Source: Streptomyces longispororuber (GTDB lineage: Bacteria; Actinomycetota; Actinomycetes; Streptomycetales; Streptomycetaceae). Taken from it: a DNA stretch of 42,152 nucleotides. The notes below the pieces were generated by a model. That model did not search any database and was not told where the DNA came from. It saw only the letters and a list, made by a program, of their open reading frames with translations. The stretch spans positions 1 through 42,152 of the forward strand of contig NZ_BNBT01000065.1 of the NCBI RefSeq assembly GCF_014656095.1, given 5' to 3'. A program made the translations under genes and the position numbers. Of the stretch, positions 1-12,906 are shown piece after piece (within the stretch, counting starts at the first letter, position 1; every line of letters begins with the position of its first letter).

Positions 1-57
1 ACCATCTACCTCGCCGGACTCCACATCGCGGCCATCTTCATCTGGTCGGCACGATGA
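1..57 (+). CDS. C-terminal fragment of a probable membrane protein
   Basis: An open frame runs from the first base to a TGA at 55-57 and encodes 18 residues, TIYLAGLHIAAIFIWSAR. They are hydrophobic and end in arginine, like a last transmembrane helix followed by a short cytoplasmic tail. The start and most of the gene lie outside the window, so no family can be named. The fragment could be chance, but its composition fits an integral membrane protein better than random high-GC sequence. Confidence 0.5.
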   Translation, partial: TIYLAGLHIAAIFIWSAR

Positions 58-173
58 TCCGAAGGAAACGGCCTAGCCCGTCCGGAACGTAGCACCTCCA
101 CGCACCAGGCCCCGAGAACCACCCGACAGCCTGGCACCACACGGGACACGGCCCTGGAAGCAGGCGAGACCGA

Positions 174-185
174 CGGACCGGTCCG
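174..185. promoter_or_regulatory. 12-bp perfect palindrome upstream of the SnoaL-like gene
   Basis: CGGACCGGTCCG is a perfect palindrome about 60 bp before the ATG at 248. It could be an operator, but short GC-only palindromes are common at this base composition. No promoter is obvious around it. Confidence 0.2.
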
Positions 186-247
186 CAGCGGGCCCGCGCG
201 GAACAATCGTCCAAGACACCGGCGCGCGGCGACGGCACGGTGAGTTC

Positions 248-675
248 ATGAGCAGCCTCATCGAGAACGCCTTCCGGACGCTCGCCGGCCGTGACGCCGA
301 CAGGATCTCCGCGGTCCTCACCGAGGACGCCGAATGGCTGTCACCCCCTGGCAACGCCACCGCCCAGGCCCTCCGGGTGACTCACCACCTGGTGGGCCGG
401 GACACGATCGCGCGCTTCTTCGCCGAGGACCTCCCCCACTTGTTCGAGCGGACGTCCGCGTCGCCCTCCACGGGATCCACACCGACGGCGAGCGGGCGGC
501 CGTGGAGGCGACCATGACGGCGACGCTCGCCGACGGAAGCCCCTACAGCAACGACTACTGCTTCGTCGTGGAGCTGCGGAACGGGCTGATCCACCGGGTC
601 CGTGAGTACGTGGACACCGCCCGCGGGCACCGCCTGGTCTTCGGCCCGGCCCCGGCGCGCGATGTCACGAGGTGA
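248..675 (+). pseudogene. SnoaL-like/NTF2-fold protein, frameshifted
   Basis: The reading frame from ATG 248 encodes the N-terminal half of a SnoaL-like protein (MSSLIENAFRTLAGRDADRI..., with a GRDTIARFFAEDLPHLFE segment). Around 440-450 the homologous sequence moves to another frame and continues as ADVRVALHGIHTDGERAAVEA... to the TGA at 673-675, giving the usual length of about 140 residues. The shift lies just after a run of five C at 432-436, so one lost base, real or a sequencing error, would explain it. Unshifted, the first frame stops at 517 after unrelated residues. SnoaL-like proteins are small cone-shaped alpha+beta barrels, and many are uncharacterised. An intact relative with the same fold lies at 4626-5003. 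Confidence 0.7.
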
Positions 676-710
676 CCGGGGCACCTCCCCGGGGGTGCGC
701 TCGGGAGGCC

Positions 711-732
711 ATCTATACGGCTCCGTATAGAT
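711..732. promoter_or_regulatory. Palindromic operator 1, TetR type
   Basis: Two 10-base arms, ATCTATACGG and CCGTATAGAT, are perfect inverted repeats around a CT centre. The ATACGGnnCCGTAT core is typical of TetR-family operators. It is AT-richer than its surroundings and lies 166 bp before the ATG at 898. No TetR gene is visible in the window, so the regulator must be elsewhere. Confidence 0.65.
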
Positions 733-748
733 GGCTGCTAGGGTCCCT

Positions 749-766
749 CTATACGGAGCCGTACAG
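749..766. promoter_or_regulatory. Palindromic operator 2, TetR type
   Basis: A second copy of the motif: arms CTATACGG and CCGTACAG around AG, with one mismatch between the arms. Its centre is 36 bp from that of operator 1. Two copies this close suggest cooperative binding of two dimers over the promoter of the downstream membrane-protein gene. Confidence 0.6.
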
Positions 767-897
767 ATGTGGCCGCCCGGGCGGAGCCGTGTGGAGGGCG
801 AGCTTCGCCGGTGGCCCTTCGGGACGGTCGCGCGTGTCCCATCGCGGCGGGCGCCGCGCGTCGAGGGAACGAGCACGTCGAGCTGGAGGTACGGGAC

Positions 898-1329
898 ATG
901 GTCCGCACGGTGGCCCCTGTGGTGCTGACGATCACCCTCGCGGGGATCGGCCTGCTGCACTTCGTCTGGGCGTTCTCGCCCTGGCCCATGAAGGACGCCC
1001 TCACGTTCACCAGGACGATCGGCGGCAGCGACGACGGCGTGATGCCGTCGGCCTCCAGCACGATGCTGGTGGGGCTGGCCCTGCTGGGCGGCGCCGTGCT
1101 CACCCTCATGGTGAACGGGACGATCCCGGCGATCGGCCCGAAGTGGCTGCGCCTTGCGGGCATGTACGGCTTGACGCTGGTGCTGCTGGCCCGTGGCCTG
1201 GGCGGATACTTCATGAACTCCGGTGCCGCCGAGGCGTTCCAGCGGTGGAACACGGTGTTGTACTCCCCGCTGTGCGTGGCACTCGCCGTCTTGGGCGGCA
1301 CTGTCGCGACAGCCGCCGGTCGGCGTTAG
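898..1329 (+). CDS. DUF3995-type small integral membrane protein
   Basis: 143 residues from ATG 898, chosen because GGAGG lies about 9 bases upstream; longer readings to 769 add non-hydrophobic sequence. Four hydrophobic segments are visible: VVLTITLAGIGLLHFVW, a stretch around LVGLALLGGAVLTLMV, LAGMYGLTLVLLARGLG, and a last one near VALAVLGGTVATAA. The motif HFVWAFSPWP after the first helix is typical of DUF3995 proteins, which have no established function. The double TetR-type operator upstream (711-766) suggests that a small molecule sensed by a TetR repressor induces the gene. Confidence 0.75.
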   Translation: MVRTVAPVVLTITLAGIGLLHFVWAFSPWPMKDALTFTRTIGGSDDGVMPSASSTMLVGLALLGGAVLTLMVNGTIPAIGPKWLRLAGMYGLTLVLLARGLGGYFMNSGAAEAFQRWNTVLYSPLCVALAVLGGTVATAAGRR

Positions 1330-1357
1330 TCCCGCTGCACGAGTACAAGGCTCCGCG

Positions 1358-1702
1358 TCACCGCTTGCCGGAGGGGCGCCGCCCTTCCGGGGCGGCCTCT
1401 TCCGGGGCGCTCCGGCCGGAGCGGCCCGAGCGCAGTGCCGCCGTGTGCAGGGAGCGCAGGGCGAGCAGCAGGACGCCGATGTCGTCCAGGTAGACGGGGT
1501 CCGGGAGCAGGTCCACCGGGGAGATCACATAGATCAGGGCGCCCCAGAAGGCCAGCTTGTTCTCGACCGGGACACCCGCGTCGCGCAGCAGGCGCCGGGC
1601 CCGCAGGAGCCGCAGGAACAGCACGAGCGCGACACCCGCGGCCACCACGAGCACCAGTGCCACGATCACGATCAGCGCCACCGGCCAGTTCTGGTCACTC
1701 AT
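1358..1702 (-). CDS. YkvA-like (DUF1232) membrane protein
   Basis: 114 residues. An N-terminal transmembrane helix (VALIVIVALVLVVAAGVALV) precedes a short basic stretch and the DUF1232 signature, seen here as IYVISPVDLLPDPVYLDDIG (residues about 57-76). The C-terminus is charged and low-complexity. YkvA-type proteins are widespread, small and functionally undefined. The gene converges on the DUF3995 gene with only 28 bases between them. Confidence 0.8.
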   Translation of the reverse strand: MSDQNWPVALIVIVALVLVVAAGVALVLFLRLLRARRLLRDAGVPVENKLAFWGALIYVISPVDLLPDPVYLDDIGVLLLALRSLHTAALRSGRSGRSAPEEAAPEGRRPSGKR

Positions 1703-1861
1703 GGTTCGCCTCCGGCTGTCGGGCCCGGGTGCCCCGTGGCGCAGGGCTGCTGGTCGCGGGACGGGTACCCCGGCGGCTCGTGCCGTACGCGAGGGGGCGG
1801 GCCATGCCGTCGTCCGGCGGGCACCGCGGTACGGCCACTCCTCCTGGCAGCGCCCACGCCA

Positions 1862-2443
1862 CTAGAGCCACAGACGCAGGACCAGGCGGGGGACCCGGCG
1901 GGTGAGCCAGGCGCTGGCGAGGCCGAGGACGGCGCCCGCGGTGACGTCGCTGGGGTAGTGGGCGCCGGACTGGACGCGCTCGACGGCCACCATGGCGGCG
2001 GGGATCGCGCAGAGGCCCCCGGGCAGCGGCCAGGTCGGGGCGACGGCGGCGGTGAAGGCGACGGCGGCCGCGGTGTGCCCGGAGGGGAAGGAGGGGGAAT
2101 CGGGGCGGTCCTCGACCTCGTCGTGGGGGATCCAGTCCTTGGGCGGCCGACGGCGGTCGACGAGCTGCTTGCACACGCCGTTGGAGACGAGCTGGGCGAC
2201 GGCCACGGAGGCCAGGCCCGCCGCGGCGGCGGTACGGCCGCGGCGACCGCCCGTCCAGGCCATCACCGCGGCCGCACAGCACCACAGCTTGGTGCCCTCC
2301 GCCAGCTCCTCCACGGCCGACAGCGTGCGGTGCACGCGGGGCGAGGCACCGGCGGCGACCCGCTGGGTCAGCCGCCGGTCCGCCTGATGAATCTGCGCCA
2401 GCAAGCTCATGAGCTGCATGTATCCCGCGGTGTGCCGGTGCAT
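1862..2443 (-). CDS. PAP2-superfamily phosphatase, membrane-associated
   Basis: 193 residues with all three PAP2 signature motifs: KQLVDRRRP (KxxxxxxRP), SFPSGHT (PSGH) and RVQSGAHYPSDV (Arg, His and Asp of motif 3). The region between motifs is hydrophobic, as in type 2 phosphatidic acid phosphatases and undecaprenyl-diphosphate phosphatases. Probable role: dephosphorylation of a lipid or isoprenoid phosphate at the membrane; the substrate cannot be read from the sequence. The start at 2443 has GGTGAGG just upstream. The gene reads towards the YkvA-like gene, 159 bases away. Confidence 0.85.
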   Translation of the reverse strand: MHRHTAGYMQLMSLLAQIHQADRRLTQRVAAGASPRVHRTLSAVEELAEGTKLWCCAAAVMAWTGGRRGRTAAAAGLASVAVAQLVSNGVCKQLVDRRRPPKDWIPHDEVEDRPDSPSFPSGHTAAAVAFTAAVAPTWPLPGGLCAIPAAMVAVERVQSGAHYPSDVTAGAVLGLASAWLTRRVPRLVLRLWL

Positions 2444-2827
2444 GCCTCACCATCGGCCACGTCGTTCGATCAGCCTCCGTACCGCCCGTCGCCACGACCT
2501 GTCCGGCGGAGGCCCGCGTACGCACCGGACGCGGGCGTCGTCGGTGCCGTGCGCCGGACCCACGTCCCGGTGAACGGCACGGCGGGTGGGGAGGGTTGTG
2601 TCCGTGCGCCGGCGACGGGGCACATCCGCCTCATTTCGAACGTGGCGTTCACCGATTGGGGTACAGCGTTCGAGTATGTGGCCCACTTTCCACGGGCGCC
2701 GATGTATGCAATGACCCAACAGGGAACAGCGGGCCGGGGCGTGCGCCACCGGTCCGGACGGTCCGCGTCACGGTGGTGGGCAGCCGCCGCGGTGACAACG
2801 GCTCAAGAGACGCTGGAAGGACGCACC
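2444..2827. other. Divergent intergenic region, no gene seen
   Basis: 384 bases between the divergent PAP2 gene and the 550-residue unknown. It is less GC-rich around 2630-2720. CGAACG at 2637-2642 and CGTTCG at 2667-2672 form a widely spaced inverted repeat. No convincing -35/-10 pair or small gene was found. Confidence 0.3.
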
Positions 2828-4480
2828 ATGGCGGTGGAGAGTGGCACGCAGGAGACCGAGCGCGTCGTGGGGCGGGTGTGGACGGTGCGCCTGGACCCCC
2901 ATGGCCGCCTTGCCGCAGGTGCGGTGAGACTGTCCTGCTCCCGTCCGGCCTGCGCCGATCAGCACTTCCCCGACGGTGCCGCCGCGGCCCGGAAGGCCGC
3001 GATCGCGCACGTGAACGCGCATCTGGCGCACGTCCGCGAGGAAGGCGGGCCGCGGGGCGACGCCTGGTGCGCCTGCCGCGCCGTCGACTGCGCGTGGCAC
3101 ACCTCCGGCTCCGGCTCCGGCGGGCCGCGCCCGGCGGCGGGGCGGTGCGGCGGGCCCGTGGTGCTGACCGTGTACGCGGACCGCGCCGGAAGGCTCTGGC
3201 GCGTCGCGGAGACGTGCGCGCGCTGCGCGGCCGCCACCGCCGACTGCCGCGTCCTGGACACCGCCCCGCCCCCGTCCCACGGCGCTCACGCCGGGGCGGA
3301 CCGGGCGGCGCGGAAGGCGGAGGAGCAGGCGGCGCCGGGGAACGGAGCGGGGGCGGGCGGCATGGCGGCCCTGTTCTCCGACTGCGGCGCCTCCCCCGTC
3401 GGCGCCTCCCCTGCCACGCCCGTCTCCGCCGAGGCTCCGGCACGCGTCCCCCAGGCCCGCGCCGTCCCCCAGGCCCGCGCCGTCCCGCAGGCCTCCCCGT
3501 CCCGGCGGCCCAAACGGCGAGGGAAGATCGCGCAGCGCGTCGTGCCCGACGACCTCGAACCCGAGACCCTGCGCCAAGAACTCACCGAACTCGGCGACGC
3601 CTTCCGCGCCTACCAGAAGCGCCCCGAACCCGACCTCGCCCTCCTCGCCGCCCTCCACGAGCGCAAGGCCCGCGCGTTCGCCCTCTGGGCCGACGTGAGC
3701 GGCGACGAGACCCTGCGCGAGGAGGCGGAGCGCGCCGAGAAGGCGATCGGCGCCACGCGGGAGATGCACGAGAACCGCACCGGCCAGCCCGCCGACGCGC
3801 CGGACGACGCGCCCGTGGTGGAGCGGCTCCTGACCCGCACCCAGGCCGCGCACGCCCGCGCCGTCCTTGACCACGTCACCGCCCATACCCCGTGCCCGGG
3901 GCCCGAGGCGCGCCTCGCGGTGCTCATGCTCACGCTGCGGGCCGCGCGCGCCGGCACCGGGAACGTCACCGGCCAGGACCTGTCCGGCTGGCTCCACAAG
4001 GACGCCGAGCGGGTACTGGAGCAGTTGGTCGCGGCCGACTGGCTGCGGCTGTCCGAGGACGTCGCCGACGCGCTGGACTCCCGGCCCGAGGACCCCACGC
4101 TCATCACCGTTCCCGCGCTGCTGCCCGACCGGCCCCGCCCGTTCGGCTTCGGCAAGACCACCCGCGCGAGGCTCTCCGGCTGGGCCCAGAAGGTCGTGGG
4201 CGACCGGAAGATCCGCAAGAAGAAGGGCGGGCCCGCCACCCGGCTCGTCGCCCTGTACACCGCCGCCCACACCGGCTTCGACGGCCGCCTCGGCCACGCC
4301 GAGGACGGCGGGCTCGACCTGGACAGGGTGGCCGCGTTCTGCGCCCTGCCGCCCGACCGGGTCGCCGAGCAGGTGGAACTCCTGCTGGCCGCCGACTGGT
4401 TCGCCGAGGCCGAGATCTCCGCGGGCCGGTTGCGCGGACGGCTCAGCGAGCGCGTCCTGCCGCTCGGAGGGCTGCTGTAG
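2828..4480 (+). CDS. Protein of unknown function, Cys-rich N-terminus and helical C-terminus
   Basis: 550 residues from ATG 2828; the frame is open far upstream, but codon usage and composition become protein-like only here. Residues 1-150 contain spaced cysteines and histidines (SCSRPACADQHF, WCACRAVDCAWH, ETCARCAAATADC), suggesting one or two metal sites. Residues 155-235 are low-complexity with a tandem VPQARA repeat. From about residue 235 the protein is helical and charged. Two segments, VLEQLVAADWLRL and VAEQVELLLAADWFAE, resemble each other and could be the ends of two winged-helix units, with basic KIRKKKGGP between them. DNA or RNA binding is possible but inferred. I do not recognise a named family. 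Confidence 0.8.
   Translation: MAVESGTQETERVVGRVWTVRLDPHGRLAAGAVRLSCSRPACADQHFPDGAAAARKAAIAHVNAHLAHVREEGGPRGDAWCACRAVDCAWHTSGSGSGGPRPAAGRCGGPVVLTVYADRAGRLWRVAETCARCAAATADCRVLDTAPPPSHGAHAGADRAARKAEEQAAPGNGAGAGGMAALFSDCGASPVGASPATPVSAEAPARVPQARAVPQARAVPQASPSRRPKRRGKIAQRVVPDDLEPETLRQELTELGDAFRAYQKRPEPDLALLAALHERKARAFALWADVSGDETLREEAERAEKAIGATREMHENRTGQPADAPDDAPVVERLLTRTQAAHARAVLDHVTAHTPCPGPEARLAVLMLTLRAARAGTGNVTGQDLSGWLHKDAERVLEQLVAADWLRLSEDVADALDSRPEDPTLITVPALLPDRPRPFGFGKTTRARLSGWAQKVVGDRKIRKKKGGPATRLVALYTAAHTGFDGRLGHAEDGGLDLDRVAAFCALPPDRVAEQVELLLAADWFAEAEISAGRLRGRLSERVLPLGGLL
3452..3494 (+). repeat. In-gene 18-bp tandem repeat (VPQARA)
   Basis: GTCCCCCAGGCCCGCGCC occurs twice in tandem, followed by a partial third copy beginning GTCCCGCAG. 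It encodes a VPQARA repeat in the linker of the 550-residue unknown. The length is a multiple of three, so copy-number change would keep the frame. Confidence 0.7.
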
Positions 4481-4625
4481 CCCGGCGGCACGGGTGCACG
4501 GCGGCATGGATGTGCGGCGGCACGGGTGCGCGCGGCGGCCTCCGGGCACTTCGGTCGGCCGCCTGCCGCGCCCGGTGCCGGACGGGGCAGGGCGGGGTGG
4601 AGCACCGCCGAGGAGCGGGGGCGGG
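4481..4625. other. Convergent spacer with quasi-repeats
   Basis: Between two convergent genes, CGGCGGCACGGGTG-like units recur imperfectly at about 4484-4540. They form no clear stem-loop, so I make no terminator call. Confidence 0.35.
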
Positions 4626-5003
4626 TCAAGCGGCGGACGGCTCGATCTCTCCCGCGAAGACGATGATCTGGTCGATGAGGTTCCGCCGCAGGTGGACGAC
4701 GTCCGTGCCCGTCAGGCGGGGGCCGTCGTCCGGGGTGGTGAAGACCCACTGGTACCGCGCCCACTCGTCCGGCATGTCCACCGCCGAGCAGCGCGCCATC
4801 GTGCCGGTCCCCGCCGGGTGGCGCCGGATGTCCCGTACGAAACGCTCGACCGCCTCGACGCCCTCACTGCGGCCCAACGGTCCCCAGAAGACCACGTCCG
4901 AGGTCAGGGCCTGGGAGAGCAGCGCCGGGACATAACTGTCGTCCGAGGTGTTGAACGCGGAGATGAACATGTCGATCGCTGCGCGTGCGGTCTCTTCCTG
5001 CAT
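4626..5003 (-). CDS. SnoaL-like/NTF2-fold protein
   Basis: 125 residues, the usual length for the fold. The N-terminal helices (ETARAAIDMFISAFNTSDDSYV) precede LTSDVVFWGPLGRSEGVEAVERFVRDI and a C-terminal sheet (DEWARYQWVFTT, GTDVVHLRRNLIDQIIVFAGEI). SnoaL-like proteins include polyketide cyclases, isomerases and many without known activity. No catalytic assignment is possible here. It converges on the 550-residue unknown and is divergent from the RsbW-like gene. Confidence 0.8.
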   Translation of the reverse strand: MQEETARAAIDMFISAFNTSDDSYVPALLSQALTSDVVFWGPLGRSEGVEAVERFVRDIRRHPAGTGTMARCSAVDMPDEWARYQWVFTTPDDGPRLTGTDVVHLRRNLIDQIIVFAGEIEPSAA

Positions 5004-5326
5004 GCACCAGTCATATCAGTGTCCCCGCCGCCTGGCGCCGGAGGCCGCTCCGGGCGCGTCCGGGGCTCGTTCGTGTGCTGCCGCGGTGGAGAAACGCCGT
5101 ACGTGACGGGAGCGGGTGAACCGGGCCCGACGCGGTCCCGACCTGCTTGAGGTGCCTTCGAGCCCTCACGGGGACACTGCGGGGAGACGACGTACGCCTC
5201 CCCCGCCCGTGAGGTACCCCCGCCGCCGTCGGGACGGGACATGGAACAGTGAGGTACGTCACGGCGCATGCCCGGCGGCGGGCGGGGTAACAGGGGGCAC
5301 GTGAACGGGGAGTGGGGGCGAAGCCG
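5004..5326. promoter_or_regulatory. Divergent promoter region with 9-bp direct repeats
   Basis: 323 bases between divergent genes. GTGAGGTAC occurs at 5209-5217 and 5249-5257, exactly 40 bp apart, within a region rich in GTACG elements. Such phased repeats could bind a regulator. No gene is supported here, and no clean -35/-10 pair is visible. Confidence 0.3.
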
Positions 5327-5800
5327 ATGGGATCGCGTGCCGAAGCGCACGGCTGTACGGCGGCGGATGAGCAACTGATGCGTGCCGGGCTCGCCCTGGC
5401 CGGCGACGACGGGTGCATCGCGAGCGCCCGCCACCGCGCCGCCGCCTTCCTCGACGAGGCGGACGCCGCCCACCGTCTGCCCATATCGGCACGCGCCAGG
5501 GAGCTCGTGCCGTTGGTGGTCAGCGAGTTGGTGACCAACGCGCGCAAGTACGCCCCCGGCCCCGTCCTGATGGAGCTGCGCCTCACCGCCCGGGCCGTGG
5601 ACGTCGTGGTGTGGGACAGCGACCCGGCCGTACCCACGGCCCGGGCCGTCGATCCCGGGCGCATCGGCCAGCACGGCCTGGAGATCGTCAAGGCCGTCGC
5701 CGAGAGCCTCTTCGTGGAGCAGGAGCCGGTCGGCAAGCGCATCACGGCCAGGATCGCCCTCTCCGAGCACCCCTGCGAGGGCACGCGGCCCACCACCTGA
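5327..5800 (+). CDS. RsbW-like ATP-binding protein (anti-sigma/regulatory kinase type)
   Basis: 157 residues from ATG 5327. A GTG at 5312 in the same frame is possible, but its ribosome site would overlap it. The GHKL fold signatures are present: N-box SELVTNARKYAPG, the Asp of VWDSDP (G1) and GRIGQHGLEIVKAVAE (G2). There is no histidine phospho-acceptor domain, as in the RsbW/SpoIIAB class of anti-sigma kinases common in Streptomyces. It probably binds a sigma factor or an anti-sigma antagonist. The convergent neighbour is a PP2C phosphatase, the enzyme class that opposes such kinases in partner-switching systems; a functional link is inferred. Confidence 0.85.
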   Translation: MGSRAEAHGCTAADEQLMRAGLALAGDDGCIASARHRAAAFLDEADAAHRLPISARARELVPLVVSELVTNARKYAPGPVLMELRLTARAVDVVVWDSDPAVPTARAVDPGRIGQHGLEIVKAVAESLFVEQEPVGKRITARIALSEHPCEGTRPTT

Positions 5801-5818
5801 CCCGGCGGCCACCACCCA

Positions 5819-5883
5819 CGGTCCGCCCGTCCGGTCCGCCCGTCCGGTCCGCCCGTCCGGTCCGCCCGTCCGGTCCGCCCGTC
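5819..5883. repeat. Five perfect tandem copies of a 13-bp unit
   Basis: CGGTCCGCCCGTC is repeated five times without a mismatch between the stop of the RsbW-like gene and a strong hairpin. Because 13 is not a multiple of three, the array is unlikely to be coding. Copy number may vary between strains. Confidence 0.9.
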
Positions 5884-5919
5884 GGTGTGCCGCCGTCGCG
5901 TACGGCGGCACACCGACGG
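5879..5919. terminator. Bidirectional rho-independent-type hairpin
   Basis: Two perfectly complementary 18-base arms (5879-5896 and 5902-5919) enclose a 5-base loop, CGCGT. The stem carries GGTGTGCCGCCGT on one side. It lies between the convergent RsbW-like and PP2C genes. A T-tract is absent, as is usual for Streptomyces terminators. Confidence 0.85.
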
Positions 5920-5926
5920 CCGGGCG

Positions 5927-8586
5927 TCACACGACCTGGATGCCGATCAGACAGGTGTCGTCGTCGGTGTCGGACTTGCTGTGGGTGAGCAGGCCTTCGA
6001 GGCGCTGCTCCAGCGTGGTGGTGGGCAGCCGGGCCTTGGTGAGGAGTTGGGCCAGGGAGTCCTCCACCGACTCCCCCCTGCGCTCCACCAGGCCGTCGGT
6101 GTACATCAGCAGGGTGTCGTCGGGCTCCATGACCAGCTCCTCCTCCTCGTAGGCCGCCTCGGAGACGGCGCCGAGGAGGATGCCGCTGACGGCCCGGAGC
6201 TCCGTCGCCTTCTGCCCCCGGATCAGGACGGGCGGCAGGTGGCCCGCCCGCGCCCAGCGCAGCGTGCGCCGCTCCGGGTCGTACAGTCCGCAGACGGCCG
6301 TGGCGGTGACGCGGTCGGTCAGGTAGTGCGCCACGGTGTTCAGCCAGGACAGCAGTTGGGCGGGGCCCGCGCCGGTGACGGCCAGGCCGCGCATGGCGTT
6401 GCGCAGCACCACCATGCTGGTGGCGGCCTCGATGCCGTGGCCCGCGACGTCACCCACGCACAGCAGGATCTGCTGTGAGGGCAGGACGACGGCGTCGTAC
6501 CAGTCACCGCCGACCATGGACTCGGACTCCGCCGGGCGGTAGCGCACGGCGACCCGCAGGTCGGCGCTGTCCAGCGGGGCCTGCGCGGGCGGCATGATGG
6601 CGTGCTGGAGCTGCAGGGTCAGGCGGTTGCGCTCGGCCGCCTGCTGCTCGGTGTGGGCCAGTTGGTCGCGGGTCGCGGCCAGAGCGACCTCCGTCCAGTG
6701 CTGCGCGGAGATGTCCTGGTAGGCGCCGCGCACGGCCTGGAGCTTGTGCTCGGCGTCGAGGACGGGCTCGGCGATGACGCGCATGTGCCGGGTGACGCCG
6801 TCGGGCCGTGCCAGCCGGAAGGCCGCCGAGGCCGGACGGCGGTGGTGCAGCACGGTGCGCAGGAAGCGGCGGACGGTGGCGGCGTCGTCCGGGTGCGTGT
6901 GCGACGTCAGCGCCTCCAGCGGTACGGGGCTGGTGTGGCGGGGGCTGCCGTACAGGTCGAAGAGCTGGTCGTTCCAGACGATCTCGCCCGTGACGGTGTT
7001 CTCCTCGAACCCCCCGATCTGGCCGAGGCGTTGGGCGTGCTGCAGGAGGTTGGCCAGGCGCGCCGTCTCGTCCTCGACGCGCCAGATGAGCAGGACGCTG
7101 CTGCCGTGGCGGCTGACGCTGATGTCGGCGGTGGTGTCCAGGGGCACCTGGCCGACCAGGGAGGTGAGGGTGAAGCGCCGAGCGCGGAACGGTTCGCCGG
7201 TCGCGTAGACATGCGCGATCTTGTCGAAGAGGTCGCCGCCGCCGACCGCCATGGGGTACGCCTCCAGCAGCATGGCCCCGGCGACGGCGCTGCGGGGGCG
7301 CCCCGCGGGGTCGATGAAGTGGCTGTTGACGTGGTGGATGCGGAAGTCGGCGAGCTCCCCGTCGGCCCTGACGAACGGGGTGAGCACCAGGGCGGGGTCG
7401 TAGAGCCCCTCCGCCAGGTTCACCAGCTCGGAGTCGGCGGGCTCGGTCGACCAGGTCCGCGCCGCGAGCGAGGCCCCCGGCGCCGGGCGGTTGTCGAGGG
7501 TGTGCGCGCACAGCTCCGCCAAGGCGTCGATCTGGCGCATGATCTGGGGTGGCTGCGGCTCCAGGGGGTCGGCCCAGCAGATCTCCAGGATGCCGTGGAT
7601 GCGGCCGCCCGTACCCGCGGGCACCGCCACCCGGCCGCCGTCGAGGTGGAGCGCCCCGCCGATGGACGGCAGCCCCGCCGAGGCCAGCGACGTGACCCGT
7701 ACGGCCTGGCGTTCGCCGAGGGCCTGCCGGGCCAGGGTGGACACGCCCGGCGGGACGTAGTGCCAGCGCCCGGCCTCGTCCGGCGGGAAGCCCGCGTGTC
7801 CGGCCAGGGTCAGCGAGGCGTCGGGACCGGCCGTCCAGACGGCGACGGCCACGGCGCCCAGGGGCTCCAGGGCGTGTTCCAGGAGGGACTCGGCGACCGC
7901 CTGGGTGTCCCGGGAGGCCAGCGCGCCGCTCTCGGCGGTACGCAGGCGCACGGCGACCGGTGTGTCGTCCGCCGCGGCCCTCGCGTCGCCGCTGGTCCTG
8001 CGGACGAACTCCTCGGTGACCTCGGCGACCTGGTCGTGGGCCGCCTGGTTGATGATGTCGGCCGCCAGCTCCAGCTCCGAGACGCCGGACTCGGCGGCCA
8101 GGCTGGCCAGTTGCTGCGCGGCCGCGGTCGGGCCGCACTGGAGCCGCTCGATGAGCACGCCCTTGGCGAGCTCGATCAGGGCGCGGCCGTCGGCGGCCGC
8201 CTGCGCGGCGCGGATCTCGGCGTGCAGCCGCTCCACGGTGGCGGCCAGACGGCCGAGGCCGGAGGTGTCCCGGGGCCCGGCCGCGGGCGCCGGTGGAGCC
8301 TGTGCCGGTACGACGTCCGCCGACTCGGCGGACGGCTCCGGCGACGACGGCTCCGGCGACGACGGCTCCGGGACGGCGAGCTCCCCCGGGCCCTGCCCGG
8401 CGGCCCCCGCGGCGTGGTCCCCCGGCCGGGGGTGCGGCAGACCGGCGGTCTCCGTACCGCGTGGTGTCGGCAGGCGCCGGGGGCCGGTGGTCCCGGCGGC
8501 GTCGTGCGGCGCGGGGTTCCGCGTATCGCTCGACGCGGGGTCCGGCGCGTCGCTCGGCGCGGAGCCCTTCGGCAGGTCAGGAGTGC

Positions 8587-8590
<4 letters not shown>
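5927..8590 (-). CDS. ANTAR-GAF-PAS-PP2C (SpoIIE-type) multidomain phosphatase
   Basis: 887 residues from a GTG that overlaps the stop of the upstream kinase gene by GTGA, so translation is coupled. Order of parts: a Pro/Ser-rich N-terminus (1-105) with PEPSS repeats; an ANTAR-like helical unit (about 111-181, IELAKGVLIERLQCGPTAAA); a GAF-like region (about 195-370); two PAS-like regions (about 385-505 and 520-625, the second with FEENTVTGEIVWNDQLFDLYG); and a C-terminal PP2C domain (about 660-887) with metal-binding GGDWYDAV and GDVAGHG and a late MYTDGLVERR. ANTAR domains usually bind RNA antiterminator hairpins. The PP2C domain should dephosphorylate serine or threonine on an anti-sigma antagonist. 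Its order after the kinase suggests it is that kinase's output partner. Confidence 0.9.

Positions 8591-12906
<4,316 letters not shown>

Noticed and set aside
2647..2664. GGGTAC near GTTCACC as a sigma-B-type promoter
   Set aside because: No GNNT element at the required 14-16 base spacing.
5819..5883. CRISPR or iteron origin
   Set aside because: Perfect 13-bp tandem units with no spacers, no replication gene nearby, and located between two chromosomal-type genes.
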